From contig NW_027445659.1 in the NCBI RefSeq assembly GCF_035582795.1, forward strand, positions 186,001 through 250,000: a stretch of 64,000 nt of DNA, given 5' to 3'. The notes beneath the pieces are model-generated. The model saw only the letters and a list, made by a program, of their open reading frames with translations, had not been told where the DNA came from and did not search any database. The translations under genes and the position numbers were made by a program. The first letter of the stretch is position 1. The number at the start of each line of letters is the position of its first letter. Source of the stretch: Mycteria americana. Its lineage: Eukaryota > Chordata > Aves > Ciconiiformes > Ciconiidae. Below, in pieces: positions 26,880-39,572 of this stretch.

Positions 26880-29800
26880 ATCTCCTGTTTTTGTTCCCCT
26901 AATTCTGGCTAATATATCTACTTGTTGGCGATTCATTTTGTGGCTGGTTGGTCATAGTTTACGTGGCCTTTTACCCATCCTAGTTTAAAGGATGCCTGTT
27001 TGGCTATATCTAATAGTAATTGCCAGTCTTCAGTTCTCCAAGCTGGGGATCTATTTACTTCCCAATTTAGGGCTTCCCATTGACAAAGCCATTGTGTGGC
27101 ACCTGCCCACACGGCCTAGGAGTCGACATAGGATAACTTTTGCTCCGTTTTGTGCTGCTAGAACAACTGCCCTTAGTTCTCCCACTTGTGCGCTACCCTC
27201 AACACCTTCTATTACTTGTTTGCCGGCGGTAATTTCTAATGCAGTGGCTTTAGTACCGCCGTTTGCCTCTTACCCTTTTTGCCGAGGCATTGGTAAACCA
27301 AATGCCTTTGGTCGGTGTTTTCTCAGTAAGGGGAGGCACATTTAGAATTGGTGAGGGTTTACATGGCTCTCTTAGTGCTAGTGGGTCAGTGTTTACAGGC
27401 ATTTGTAATTTGGAAATTTTTGTATGTCCTTCAGCCAATTGCATGTCATCTGCTACTCCCATCAGGCGGGCATACCATTTTCTGGTGGTGGGTTTCTGTG
27501 CAGTTCCTTCTGGTGGAGAAGTTATTTTTAGGACTGTTTCTAGCAAATTAAATGCTCCTCTGGTCTGAACAGGTTGCCCCTGGTGTATTTTCTCAACTTG
27601 TTTAACTGCTCGGATTAAAGACAAAACTCCCTTTTCCCATTTGGAATATCTCTGTTCTGTCTGTTTAAACGCAGTCGAGCTAAACATTAAAGGTCTTTTT
27701 GGTCCACTCGGCCCGGTCTGGAATAGATTGCAATAAGTACCATGTTCTGCAAAACACCATTCTGCCATAACAGGGTCATGGGGGCGTACCGGTCCCAGTG
27801 ACTGATGTGTCTTTAATTGCTGTATTAGGGTTCTGAGTGCCTCTTCATGTTCTGGGTTCCATTTCTGTGGTTTTCCCTTTTGTAAAAGTGAGTATAGTGG
27901 GCGAGCAGTGACAGAAAAATCCAGGTACGTGTTTCCTCCAGTATCCTCCAGTACCTATAAGTTGCTGTAATTCTTTCCTAGATTGGGGCATCTGTAACTG
28001 TTGTATTTTACGTAGGGTGTCTGGTAGGATTGCTGCACCACCTGCAATCCACCAAGTACCTAAAAAGTTTACTTCTCTACTTGGTCCCTGACATTTTTTC
28101 TGGTGGGATTTCAACTTCTGCTTTATGTGGCGTTTGCCACGCTGCTGCTGTCGCTTCCCCCACCTTTTCAGCGGAGGTCCCTCCGATTAGGATATCATCT
28201 ATATGTTGGTACAGTTTCACGTCTTGAGGCAGTGAGACTGTCTGTAGGAATTCGGTGAGCGCAGCATGAGCAATCGTGGGTGAATGTTTATATCCCTATG
28301 GGAGTCTGTTAAAAGTGTCTTGTATGCCTTTCCAAGTAAAAGCAGATTTCTCTTTATCCTCCTCCTGCAAGGGGACCATAAAGAACATATCTCTCACATC
28401 TAGCACTGCCATCCATGGGTGTGCGGCCGGTTGTAGCGTGGCTGTTAAAATTGCAATATTAGGTACTGCAGCCGCTAGCAGAGCTGTGTTGGCATTTAGG
28501 CACCAATAATCAATTGTCAGACACCATCTCCCATTCTGCTTTTGGACTGGCCAGACTGGTGAATTGTATAGGGAGTGGGTTGTGGAAATAATGTGCCATT
28601 TTTCCAAGTCTGCTATTACTTCAGAAATTCCGTTTCGTGCCGCAGCAGAAATCGGGTATCGCAGTACACTAGTAACCTTGGAATCGTGGAGCGCAGGGGC
28701 TGTGCGGAGTACATGCACCCTCCTGATTTTCTATCAGGGTTAGGGTTGATATGTGAACCGAAGGACCATACGCTGCTGTCAGGCAGGCGCTAGGTTCAGC
28801 TGTTCAAAACATTGAAACCCAAAACATTTTCACTGCGATCTTTGATTGCAAAGCGAGTAGACAACATGCACTTCTCGCCTGAGAGCCATAAATTAACTTT
28901 CACAGCTTGGCAAGTAACACTTGCTTTGTTCACTCCGGTTATTTTAACTCTCTGCTGTCCAGGTTGCACACCCAGCTTCTCAGCATTCTGTTGTGTTAAT
29001 ATTGAAATTTTTGCTCCCGTATCTATTAGAAATGTTACCAGTTGTCACTGAGAATTAAAATGTAAGGGCCTCCTTCATTTAGCCATGGCTAGGCTTCCAC
29101 TTGCTGGACGGATTGGCCCAATTGCTCTCCTGGTGTTATTTGTTTTTTTGATCTCAAGGTTTGTAATTCCTCCTTAAGGGGGAGGAAAGAGTCGTCGCTC
29201 TTTCTTGGAGCTGGCAATGGCGCCGGAGTATTTGGATTACGTTCTGTCCTTTCCCCATCGCCGTGTTTCTGAAATGCTTGAATTAGATTCAGGATAATGC
29301 CAGTAGGCTGTCCCTTAATCGCAGCTCTGGGAATGCCCAGTGCCAATGCTCTCCTCCACAGTTCATTTCTCTACTCCTGAGACTCCGCTTGTGGGTCTGT
29401 AGGCGTATTTTCCCTTGGTTTAGTTCCTGTTCCCTGTGGGGGTGTTTGTTTTACGGGTCGCACTCGATCTCCTGTTTGGGATCTTGGGTCCGATTTCTCG
29501 GTCGACAGATCATCCCACCCCATTTCATGGCTACGATTTACAATACCATGCATAGAATGGGGTTCATCTGTCAGGTTGGGTCCTAGGTTTAAGAAAACTC
29601 CTGGACCCCAATAACGGTTTGCTTCATCTCCACTCAACATTATTCGGTCACCACCACTGAGGCAGACACACCACAAATATTCAGTTTCACGTGGCTTTCT
29701 GCTGTATTTCTCTTGTAATTCTGCCAGTTGTAATGCATCCCATGGAGTGCTTTGCATACTATATCGCTGACCGCCTCCTCGAGGTCCTTCAGAGTAATCT

Positions 29801-30350
29801 GCTTTAATAATGGGCCTAGTCTTATATTTGGAGGAGTCCAGAAAGGGTAGTGGGTTAGCATTTTCTTTTTCATGGTCATCTGGATCAGCCCAGTATTGCC
29901 ATCCCAATTCTCTGGGGACACTGTGAGTTTCCTAATTGGCATGGCATTAGGGGGATGCAGGGCTGCATGAGCACCATCTCGATCTTTTCTTCCAACTTTT
30001 GTGTTTTCTCCTTTTCTTCCTGTAATGGTTTCTGCAGCTGCTCCATTTTCAAAGACAGTATTAATTCGGCTGCCTTTCTGCCTTCTATGTCTTCTTTTAG
30101 GTCCTGCTCCTTTTTATTGTTCTTTTTCCTATCCTGATAAGCAGCTTCTGAACAGGTACCTAGCATTTTGCCAATCATTCCTTTCCCTTTTCCATCCTTT
30201 ATATGTCCCCCGGCCACTTTTAGCTGTTGTTGCATGGCTTCCTAATCATGCCACTTATCATGAGCCCATTCTTCTGAGAATTTGGGACTCGGACTTATTC
30301 CACGCTTCCATAAGTAAACAGCAATACTACTTGCCATCCTGCCAACACCA
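26880..30350 (-). mobile_element. Endogenous retrovirus fossil, gag-pol interior
   Basis: Minus-strand remnants in the order gag (about 30350-29370), a short middle segment (29346-29089), reverse transcriptase (about 28720-27850) and an RNase H-like part (about 27770-26950). The RT shows family words such as MFFMVPLQEEDKEK and FLGTWWIAGGA. The type looks like the ERVL-related class III group of birds, but I cannot be certain. It is broken, with at least half a dozen breaks, and is cut short at its 3' side next to a CR1 tail. Old, degraded copy. Confidence 0.8.
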
Positions 30351-30356
30351 CCAGTT

Positions 30357-30862
30357 TGTGACAAAAGAGCGTTTTAGATTGCTTAAAAAAATATCACTGT
30401 CAAAGGTATTGGAAAAAGTGGTTTTAATATGATGTTGTAAAAGTGCAACTTAACAAAGTTCAATGGCAACGTTCACTCTACTGCATGAAAGAAACATACA
30501 CAGGAAAATTGGGTTACACTCGAGTTAGAGTGATTCATAGAGAGACCGGGAATACAAAAGGGTACGGAGGACCCTTCCGTTGAGTCCCAAGGTTCGGAGT
30601 AGACCCCTTGCTTTCTAAAGTCCTAATGGAGCTTAGGTGCGGCTAGGTCCAATCTTAGTCTCAGACTTGGACAACGGTTTATGTCTAAGGGATTACATAT
30701 GCAAAGTTTGTCAAAGTTACCATACTACAAGGTTATGTGTGATACAGGTCGCTTACCAAAGACCTGCTGTTGGTAAAAGGTCTCTCTGCCTCGAGGAGCA
30801 GCCTTGAGAGGTGTTCCAGCTCAAGGGGAGATCACCGCTATACAGCCACGCTGCCTAGCAGC
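30357..30862 (-). mobile_element. Possible LTR or leader of the gag-pol fossil
   Basis: This is the sequence just upstream of the gag remnant. A TGGTGGTGTTGGCAG stretch just inside gag could be a primer-binding site, with CA ending the LTR before it. The far end is not clear and the partner LTR is not seen. Tentative. Confidence 0.35.
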
Positions 30863-30867
30863 GAGAG

Positions 30868-31635
30868 CTCATAGAAGGCTCCCTTAGGCTGTCATTGTTA
30901 TAGATAAAGCGGCTGGCTCGTACTCAAATTACATGCGATAGGAAAGCTATGCGTGAGGCTCCTCGTACCCACAACTTTCTTTACTCCTTGCTAAATGAGT
31001 CTTGGAAAAGCCATCCGGTATTCACGTGTCGATTGCCTGATCAGTGTTCCAAGCTCATATACATCACAAGACAGCTCAGGCTGGGTCACTGCTGCACTTG
31101 CACTGCTTCTTGTAAGGCTTGTCCTCCATTGGTTCAGGTGGTTCCTGCTGTAGTCATTCCCATAACAGGCAACTCAAATCCTGGGTTACAACAATTTAAA
31201 GGTATTTCCATTACAGTCTCCACCCCTGGTCCCTTTGGACCAGACCATCGGGTTTAACATTGCAATGACCTCCTCCCCCACCCCCCTGCTCCGGCTTGGA
31301 CTTCTCCACAGACTGCGGTCCCTTAGGGGCGTACCTGCTCCAAGTGGAGCCTCATCTATGAGCCAGTCTCTCCAGGGCTCTACCTGCTGCAGCATAGACT
31401 TCTGCACAGCCACAGTCGCTTTGAGGTGCCCCTGTTCCAGCGTGGCCTTCTCCATGGGCCACCGTGCCTTCAGATATGTACCTGCTCCAGCGTGGCCTCG
31501 CCCACAGCCACAGTCCCTTCAGAAGTAAACCTGCTCCAGCACGCCCTTACCCACGGCTGCAATCCCTCCAGGGGTGTACCTGCTCTGTCATGGGTTTGTC
31601 CATGGCCACATGCTTTCAGGTGCTCCAGCATGACG
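30868..31635 (+). mobile_element. Endogenous retrovirus fossil, repeat-bearing segment, arm 2
   Basis: Inverted copy of 17006-17790. The similarity runs from CATAGAAGGCTCCCTTAGG through the tandem-repeat tract (CTGCTCCAGCGTGGCCTTC and variants) and stops sharply at about 31632. By eye more than 95 per cent identical, with a few small length differences. No intact gene. Confidence 0.75.
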
Positions 31636-33739
31636 GATGCCTCTCGTTCTGTCAGAACCTTTGCCAAAGCCATCTTTGCGCTCCACAGCAGCCTGTCTGT
31701 TTTCTGTCTGTTTCTATTGGTATCTGGCACCCCAAAGATGTCTATCGTCAGCACAGATCTCCTCTGGAGTTCTTCGGAGAAGGCGATAGCCTTCATCTGT
31801 TTTGATGGAGACATCTCCCATGGTGTTTTCTGTTGCGTTTTGCAATTTATTTTTGTTCTAGCTACTTAGGCGTTAATTAGGCTGCTTCATACAGCCTCTC
31901 ATACATTTCTTGTATTTCCACGGGTTTTTTTTGTGTTTTCTGTCCTTTGGGACTCATCTAGTTCTGTTAAGGGAGTCAGTCGGAGAGCCCATCGAGGTGA
32001 CTCTGAATCGTTAGTGATTTACAGTACATAGTTTACTTTGCAACCAGAGATATTTTTGAGAAAGGATTCTTACGGGATCTAGATCTGCTTTGTCAGTCAG
32101 TCCCGTCCACAACGTAGTTCTCATAGAAGTTAGGAAGCATGCGTGGTCTTGCTGGAAATGAAGGGTAACCCCATAGCATTTTGTTATTTTTCACAGGGAA
32201 CTAAAGCACATCATTTTTGATAATAATATTGTTATTGCATTTAACGAGTTACTTTCCTACGTAGCTTAGTATGACACCTACCTTTTTCTATCAACGCCCC
32301 AGAAAAATTAAGTTTAATTCCTTACCCAGTCGCGTTGTCGATGCAATAGATGTAGTTGTAGTAAAGGAGCAGGGATCGTCATCGTCTCCAGTAAGGGTCG
32401 CTTTTTCTGTCCAGTGCTTTGCATGCTGTAAACTTAAGGCAGATAAAAAAACTGCCTGCCGCTACTGCGGCCGCCTTTATGCTTTCTGGTGGTTTGCCCC
32501 TCCCCGTTCCCAGGGGATTGTGGAAGGGTGGTGGGCAGGGCCTGGGGTATATGAGCCACAGCCTCTCGTTGGGGAGCTCGTTGTGCTCCTGGGCTTCTTG
32601 GGTGTGTGTGCTCTGCTGTTCCTTCAGCTGATGGAGGGTTTTGAGGCAGCTTTTGAGCAAAGCTATTTGGGTAGTTGTGTTTTGATACTGAGAGATGTGG
32701 AGGTGTCTGTTCAAGGTAAGGGCTTCAGGAGCACTCCAGGTTCACCAGCATATATAGTAGAAAGTACCCCTATATGCAGCTTTTTTTTTTTTTTTTTCAG
32801 GTGAGTAATTTTGTATTGGGTGTTCAGGGGTGGCGAGATGGTTTAATAGTATGTTCTGGGTTTTTTTCCTTGTTCTAAGTGCGTTGTATTTTTCTGGAAT
32901 TCCTGACATTATTGAAGATGAAGTCTTGGTTTTTTTTTCACCCGTTTGGCTGTATACTGTGGAAGTTGTGATATCATCTCCTTATAGGACTGATGGTGAG
33001 ATGATCTAGCATGTGTTAAGGTGAGCATCTAAGGTATGCATCTGTGTATTTTAGCACTTCTCAAGAAAGCAGCAGGGACATAAGGCATAGCGTGTTTGAG
33101 GGTATGGAACGGCTCATTGTCTTTCCCGATTGCCCCCAGAGTACCACGTTGCCTCTTGAACCTTTGCTGCTTGTGGCAGGCCCCTCACAGACTATAAGCA
33201 GCAGGACCTCACTTACTTTGTGGGCCTGTAGCAGAGCCTGGAGTCTGTGGGAAGATAGGAGGTGCTCACAGGGCACAGCTTGGAAGAGGAGCTCCCGAGG
33301 AGCGGCCGATACTGGGAGTTCAGGGGTGCGAGTACAGTGCAGGAGCTGTTGGGAAAGAGTGGGGTCTTTGTGTGGACGGCTGTTCCCATAGTGTTTTATG
33401 GGGGTGAGCGGAGCCATGTGGGAGGGGCTGTTCCAGGGTAGCGAAGCAGATTCCATCTCAGAGGTGTTAAGGCTTCTTTGGGTGGGACTTAATGGTGTGG
33501 GGGTGTTTTGTTTTGCTGTTTTTTTGTTTTGTAATGGTAGGGTGTAGTTGGACTCTAGATGGTATTCCTAAGTGGGAACAAGACCTCTGGGATTGCTCAG
33601 GTATTGGTCTGCATCTGGGTGGCTTTTTAGATACTCTTTTTGTAGGTGCAGAGGAATGAGCCATGCACCAAAGAGCCTCCTCTAGAGGAGGCAAGTGGAT
33701 CACCGGCAGAACGTCATTGTGTGCCTCTTCTCCGTAATC
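31636..33739. other. No gene recognised; possible ERV remnants
   Basis: Minus-strand frames at about 31470-31814 and 32379-32714 have plausible, low-bias composition and may be unassigned ERV pieces. A TATATGAGCC sequence lies at about 32550. 32871-33700 is T-rich with short runs and no clear feature. Confidence 0.4.
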
Positions 33740-34530
33740 TCTGAGAAGTTGTTCTGGAGATCCCAGAAGACTGCAAGAAGGCTAATGTCACCCCCATCTA
33801 CAAGAAGGGTTTAAAGGAGGATACAGGAAATTATAGGCTCTTCAGTTGTATTTCGGTCCCTGGGCAAGCTGTGGAACGATGTCTCCTGGGGGCTATCACA
33901 AGTCAAATGAAGCATGTGATTGAGAAAAGGCAGCACGGATTCCACGAGGGCAAGTAGTGCTTTATACACCTGATTGCCTTCTATGTCCAAGTAACCTGCT
34001 TGGTTGAAATGGGAAGAGCAGTGGATGTTGTCTACCTGGATTGTTCCAAGGCTTGTGATAACTTCCCACAGCTTCCTTCTGGAATAAGTGCTGCATTCTG
34101 GTGTAGACAAGTGGTCTGTGGGGTGGATGGGGAAGTGGGTGACAGGCGACCCCCAGAGGTTGGTGGCAAATAGCTCCTTCTGAAACCGGCCACGTGGCAG
34201 AGGTGGGATTTCCCAGGGATCAATATTGGGCCCAATGCTTTTTAGTGTATTCATAACTGATCTTGATAATGGGATCAGGTGTACCCTGGTAAAGTTTGAC
34301 AATGATCCGAAACTGAGTGGGGAAGCGGACACTTGGGAGAGGAGAGCCACCCTGCAGGAAGACCTGGATAGGCTGGAAGAGTGCATTTTTGTATGTGGGA
34401 AAACATAATCCAGGAGTGCAGCACAGGCTGGGATTTAGATATTTTGTAGACATTGCTTTTGCCCAGAAAGGTTGGCCCAGATGATCCTTGAGGTCCCTTC
34501 CAACCTGGTATTTGATGAAACTGTGATTAA
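33740..34530 (+). mobile_element. Old, degraded CR1 LINE fragment
   Basis: Recognisable reverse-transcriptase words in broken frames (NVTPIYKKG-like at the start, then a middle part with QHGFHEGK-like text) and a tail GAGGTCCCTTCCAACCTGG. Much more diverged than the other CR1 copies here, so it is older. Confidence 0.75.
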
Positions 34531-34836
34531 GGCAGGTCAATCTGTGGTGTTAGAGGGAAGATGAGTCTTGTTGGCAGGATGACTGCATAGTGTTTTTGGT
34601 GGTTTTTCTTTTTTTTTTTTTTTTGAAGGCGCAAAGCAATGAGCAAAGCGGAATATGGGCACTGGAGCCGACTTGGGCAAGGCAAGCAATGACTAGTGGG
34701 TTGAAGGAGCAGTTATTTTTCAGGGGCTGTATTGCTGGTGAAATTATCACCCGTTGTTAGGGTTTTGCAGGGGGTATACAAGCTTCAACGTGGCAGCCCC
34801 GGATGATGGAGGCTGGGGGAATGCTCGGTTCCCCAG

Positions 34837-35465
34837 CTGCAGTACCGACTCTTGTCCACCGGGCGGCAGCAGTGAGCACGGGAAAATGCGCGCATGCGCG
34901 GCGCCTCAGCTGCAGTACCGACTTCTGGCCACTGAGAGGCAGCAGCGAGCTCGGGAACAAGCGCCATTGCACATGCGCGGCTCCGGACCTGCAGTACCGA
35001 ATTTTGGCCACCAGGCGGCAGCAGCGAGCACGCGTGAAAGCACCACCGCGCATGAGCAGCTGCCCAGCTGCAGTACCTACATTTCGTCACCGCGTGGCGG
35101 CAGCGAGCTCTGATGGAGGTGCCACTGCGCATGCGTGGCTCTCGAGCTGCAGTACCCAGTTTTAGCCACCCGGTGGCAGCAGCGAGTACGGATAAATGCG
35201 CTACCGCGCATGCGCGGCTCCCCAGGTGCAGTTACCAAATTTTGTTCACCCTGTGGCTGCAGGGAGCAGAAAAAAGCTCCACCGCGCATGTGCAGATCAC
35301 CACCTGCAGTACCGACTTTTGGTCACCCGGCGGCAGCAGTGTGCTCGGACAAAGGTGCCACTGCGCATGCGTGGCTCCCCGCCTGCAGTACCGCATTTTC
35401 ATCAGTGGGTGGCAGCAGGGAGCAGGTTAAAAAGCGCCACCGCGCATGCGCGGCCGCCCATTGCT
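34837..35465 (+). repeat. 79-bp tandem array; each unit has a CTCF-like and an NRF1-like site
   Basis: Eight units starting (at CTGCAGTACC) at 34837, 34910, 34989, 35068, 35147, 35226, 35304 and 35383, plus a decayed ninth; spacing 73 then 78-79 bp. Each unit reads CTGCAGTACCGA, a GGCCACCAGGCGGCAGCAG-type CTCF-like core on the + strand, then a GCGCATGCGC-type NRF1 palindrome. The best CTCF-like cores are in units 3, 5 and 7; the best NRF1 palindromes in units 1, 5 and 8. It is GC-rich inside an AT-richer neighbourhood and is not inside a gene that I can recognise. Confidence 0.9.
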
Positions 35466-37413
35466 GTGCCGATGTTTGGACGTCGGGCGGGTCAAAAGCT
35501 GGAACTGCAGCTCGGGCCTGCGCACGCGTGTGCGCGCACAAGTGTTTCTGTAATCCTGGAGTGAAGTCCTCGCATCCAGCTCTGCTCTCACACACTGTCA
35601 GTCATCAGCAAGTGAAAATTCTGGGCTTGGGTTTGGCATTGTCTTGTAAGGGAAAGCTCTGGGTCTGGATGTCAGTTGCTTATTTGCTGTGGAATATTCA
35701 TGTTTTTCAGCAATCATTCCAAATAGAACTGGTTGGGTGGGACAGGGCAGAGTAAGGGTCTTTGCAGGGACCTGGGAAGTGGAGCTGTTGACATAGAAAA
35801 GCTTAAAGCATTTGCTGTACAGAAGGTTTCTCTGTACTCACTACATCAGTTGCTTATTAGCAGTGACTGATCTTTGTAAGAGTACCGTGTGGAAGTGTGA
35901 ACATTCATTAGTGAATGAACACTGCTCTAGTTCTGTGTAGAAAGGAGAGGAACTACAAAGAAGCCCCCCAAAACAATATCCCCCTCTTTTTTTTTTTTTT
36001 TTTTTTTGTTAAACGTACCGTGTTTGCAGGGCCTTAGCTTTCTATTGCCAGACTCTCAAAGCTTCCCAAGCTCTGTTCCCCCACAGTCACCAAAAGTCTG
36101 CGATAGTTGCCAGGATGGTGAGTTAGTTTTGGGCTTCTAGCCCTCCATTCTGCCATTATTTTAGTCAGATCCTGAATTCTGCTCAGTTAAAGACTCCTGA
36201 GAATTGTTTAAAACTTGTATTTGGAAGTCATGCTTCAAACAATGAATTTTCAACAAAATTTTTTTACACTAGTCTAGAAACTACTGTAACACTGGAGCAA
36301 AATGACATTTTTAGTGGTTGCTGAATCACAGAGTAATAACATAGACATCCCTGTTTGAACCTTTACCATAACCATTGCAATGTTTGTTTACACCCTGCTC
36401 GGTTCTTTTGTAAAGGTGTGTAGCTGTGGGAGGTGCGTTATGCCAAAGGTGCTATGGCACTGATGCTCTGGATGTTCACAGGAATGGGTAAAGCGGAAGG
36501 CTCTGTGGCTGGGCGAGAATGGCGTGGGCATGTTACTGCTCTCTGTTGCATCAGAATTTTGACAGCTGGGTTGGGCTGCTAAATTGATGGAACAACTGGA
36601 AGAAATTTCAGAAAAGTGAGTACTATACTTATCTTTATCTTTTTAAAGTAGTCTTTCTACAGCCACCTGTCCATGGCTTAGATATTTGATTTGTGTGAAA
36701 CAGTCCCAGAATTTTGCTTTAAGTAGTGTTCTGATTCGCTGAAATTCCCTGTAGGTAGAGAACAAGAATTACAAATGTTGCTTGGCGGTTTAAGTTCTCA
36801 GGGTTTCTGTGAAAGGTAACTTGCCAGAAGGTGTAGGAAGCAGCCTGAATTCCAATAGAGATACCTTATAAAAGGGCCTTTTCTTGACAGGGAAAGAGCT
36901 TAATGAAATGTCAGCGCTATTTGCCGTAGGGCCTCCACCATACTTGTTCAGTAATCGTGGGCTTTGTGCGATTCCCACAGGCACAATCTTGAACAAGTTT
37001 TGTACGGCAGCCGGTATCTTAGCTTACTCTCTATCTTGCGCTTGGTTGCTTTTACCTGCTAAAAACTTAATTTAGTGTCAAATGAACCCACAGGAAAATG
37101 TCCTCAACTCATGCTGGTAGGGCAAGCCCACTGTAGTTGATAAAATCGGAAAATAGCACGATGTTTTGAAAAATTTGCCTTGCGAGGACAAGGGCTGTCT
37201 CCTGTTAGGCAATGGAATTCTGTGACTGATTCCACCGCTCCGCCCTGGTATTTGAAGGAGGCAGTCCCTAAGCCGATGCAATCTAAAATGTGGGTTGTTT
37301 AGGCTTTTTTGATAATTTCTTGTGGATATGAGGCTTGTGTGGGTGTTTAGCTTGTCCTGTTCTTTCTGTTCCTAATTCTGAACCCACTGACTGGTGTAAA
37401 AGAATGGTCGTGC
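35466..37413. other. No gene recognised
   Basis: Starts CpG-rich (TGCGCACGCGTGTGCGCGCAC at about 35519), then ordinary AT-rich sequence with a long T-run at about 35989-36007. Short chance ORFs only. Confidence 0.5.
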
Positions 37414-37972
37414 TGTAGTCTAACAGTGTCATCTAACAGGAGCTGGTGGAAGGCCAGGGCTTATGTAAAGCCGATAAGGGGGATTCAGGCTGGAAAGGGG
37501 AACGTCTAAACACGCATTACTGTCCTTGGGAGTAAAGCACATCCTGGAGAAATACGTAAGCTAATTAAGATGTTTTGGGAACCATCTGAAACTACTCGTA
37601 GAAGTGTGATAAGAAGCACCCTCATGCAAACTATCCTCATTATAATACTAAAAGTCACACCCCTCGAGCTGGAGACCCCGGCCCAAGCAGAGACCCCTCA
37701 CCTCTGAGTGTGCGCAGCATATTAAAGTAGCGCTGTAGCTTTAAGTTGAAATAAGAGAAATGTAGACCAATAGAAAACCGCTTTGTGTAATTCCTTGTGC
37801 CTATGCATAACTAGACTGTATAAATACTGTACCTGCATGACTGAACTTTGTGCTAGCTTTGTGGAGCTACCGCCTAGCACCCACCTCTGCGCAGACATGA
37901 AATAAAAATACCTCTGCCCTGTGTGTTTATCGGTGTCCCGCACACCGGGTAAATGACCTCACCCTTGTGGCA
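37414..37972 (+). mobile_element. LTR of an endogenous retrovirus fossil, copy 2
   Basis: 559-bp LTR, + orientation, the same family as 16112-16656 and inverted relative to it. It differs from copy 1 by an extra 13-bp tandem duplication at its 5' end (TGTAGTCTAACAG then TGTCATCTAACAG). TATAAATAC at about 37817 and AATAAA at about 37900 are in the usual U3-R order. No clear target-site duplication and no ERV interior directly attached, so it is probably a solo LTR. Confidence 0.78.
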
Positions 37973-38121
37973 TAACTGTGTGACAAAAATAAAATTGAAT
38001 TTGTGCCTGTACTGGATTTTCCCCTTGGTAAAGGAGTGCATCTGTTATTACAGTGGGAAAGATGTTTGATTAGGGTACCACATCATCAGACCTGCTCTTG
38101 GTCTGATGACAAGTTAGGGGT

Positions 38122-39572
38122 TATCCTGGCTAACTGGGGAGGTCCCTGCTGACTGGAGATTAGCGAATGTGACGCCCATCTTCAAGAAGGGCCGGAAGGA
38201 GGACCCGGGGAACTACAGGCCTGTTAGCCTGACCTCGGTGCCGGGGAAGCTGATGGAGCAGATCATCCTGAGTGCTATCACACGGCACGTAGAGAATAAC
38301 CAAGTGATCAAGCCCAGCCAGCATGGGTTCAGGAAAGGCAGGTCCTGCTTGACCAACCTGATCTCCTTCTATGACAAGGTGACCCGCCTAGTGGATGAGG
38401 GAAAGGCTGTGGATGTTGTCTATCTAGACTTCAGTAAAGCCTTTGACACAGTCTCCCACAGCATTCTCCTGGAGAAACTGGCTGCTCATGGCTTGGACGG
38501 GTGTACTCTTCGCTGGGTAAAGAACTGGCTGGACGGCCGGGCCCAAAGAGTGGTGGTGAATGGAGTTTACTCCGGTTGGCGGCCGGTCACAAGCGGTGTT
38601 CCCCAGGGCTCTGTGTTGGGGCCAGTTCTGTTTAACATCTTTATCAATGATCTGGACGAAGGGATCGAGTGTACTCTCAGTAAGTTTGCAGACGACACCA
38701 AGTTGTGTGGGAGTGTTGATCTGCTGGAGGGTAGGCAGGCTCTGCAGAGGGATCTGGACAGGCTGGATCAATGGGCCGAGGTCAATTGTATGAGGTTTAA
38801 CAAGGCCAAGTGCAAGGTCCTGCACTTGGGCCACAGCAACCCCATGCAACGCTATAGGCTTGGGGAAGAGTGGCTGGAAAGCTGCCTGGCAGAGAAGGAC
38901 CTGGGGGTGCTGGCTGACAGCCGCCTGAATATGAGCCAGCAGTGTGCCCAGGTGGCTAAGAAAGCCAATGGCATCCTGGCTTGTATCAAAAATAGCGTGG
39001 CCAGCAGGACTAGGGAAGTGATTGTGCCCCTGTACTCGGCACTGGTGAGGCCGCACCTCGAATACTGTGTTCAGTTTTGGGCCCCCCACTACAAGAGGGA
39101 TATTGAGGTACTGGAGCGTGTGCAGAGAAGGGCAACGAAGCTGGTGAAGGGTCTGGAGCAGAAGTCTTATGAGGAGCGGCTGAGGGAGCTGGGACTGTTT
39201 AGCCTGGAGAAAAGGAGGCTGAGGGGAGACCTTATTGCTCTCTTCAACTACCTGAAAGGAGGTTGTAGAGAGGTGGGGGTCGGTCTCTTCTCCCAGGTAA
39301 CAAGTGATAGGACAAGAGGAAATGGCCTCAAGTTGCGCCAGGGGAAGTTTAGACTGGATATTAGGAAATTTTTCTTCACTGAAAGGGTTATCAAGCATTG
39401 GAACAGGCTGCCCAGGGAAGGGGTTGAGTCGCCATCCCTGGAGGTATTTAAAGGACGTTTGGATGAGGTGCTTAGAGACATGGTGTAGTGGTGGTTTTGG
39501 CAGTGTTAGGTTTATGGTTGGACTTGATGATCTTAAAGGTCTTTTCCAACCTATGTGATTCTGTGATTCTGT
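38122..39572 (+). mobile_element. CR1 LINE, 5'-truncated, RT frame open for 439 codons
   Basis: CR1 retrotransposon whose reverse-transcriptase frame is uninterrupted from 38169 to the stop at 39486-39488. Motifs in order: [63 protein letters not shown], the catalytic KFADDTKL, then [11 protein letters not shown] and the C-terminal [15 protein letters not shown]. The 3' UTR ends GATTCTGTGATTCTG. The endonuclease domain and the N-terminal part are missing, so it cannot move by itself. The open frame and near-consensus tail point to a recent insertion. Confidence 0.96.

Noticed and set aside
34754-35755. Overlapping ORFs of 100-200 codons across the 79-bp array
   Set aside because: A 79-bp unit shifts frame each repeat and the peptide has no consistent repeat; the conserved parts are DNA-binding motifs, not codons.
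38169-39488. 439-codon ORF as a host gene
   Set aside because: It is the CR1 reverse transcriptase, with the CR1 tail directly after it.
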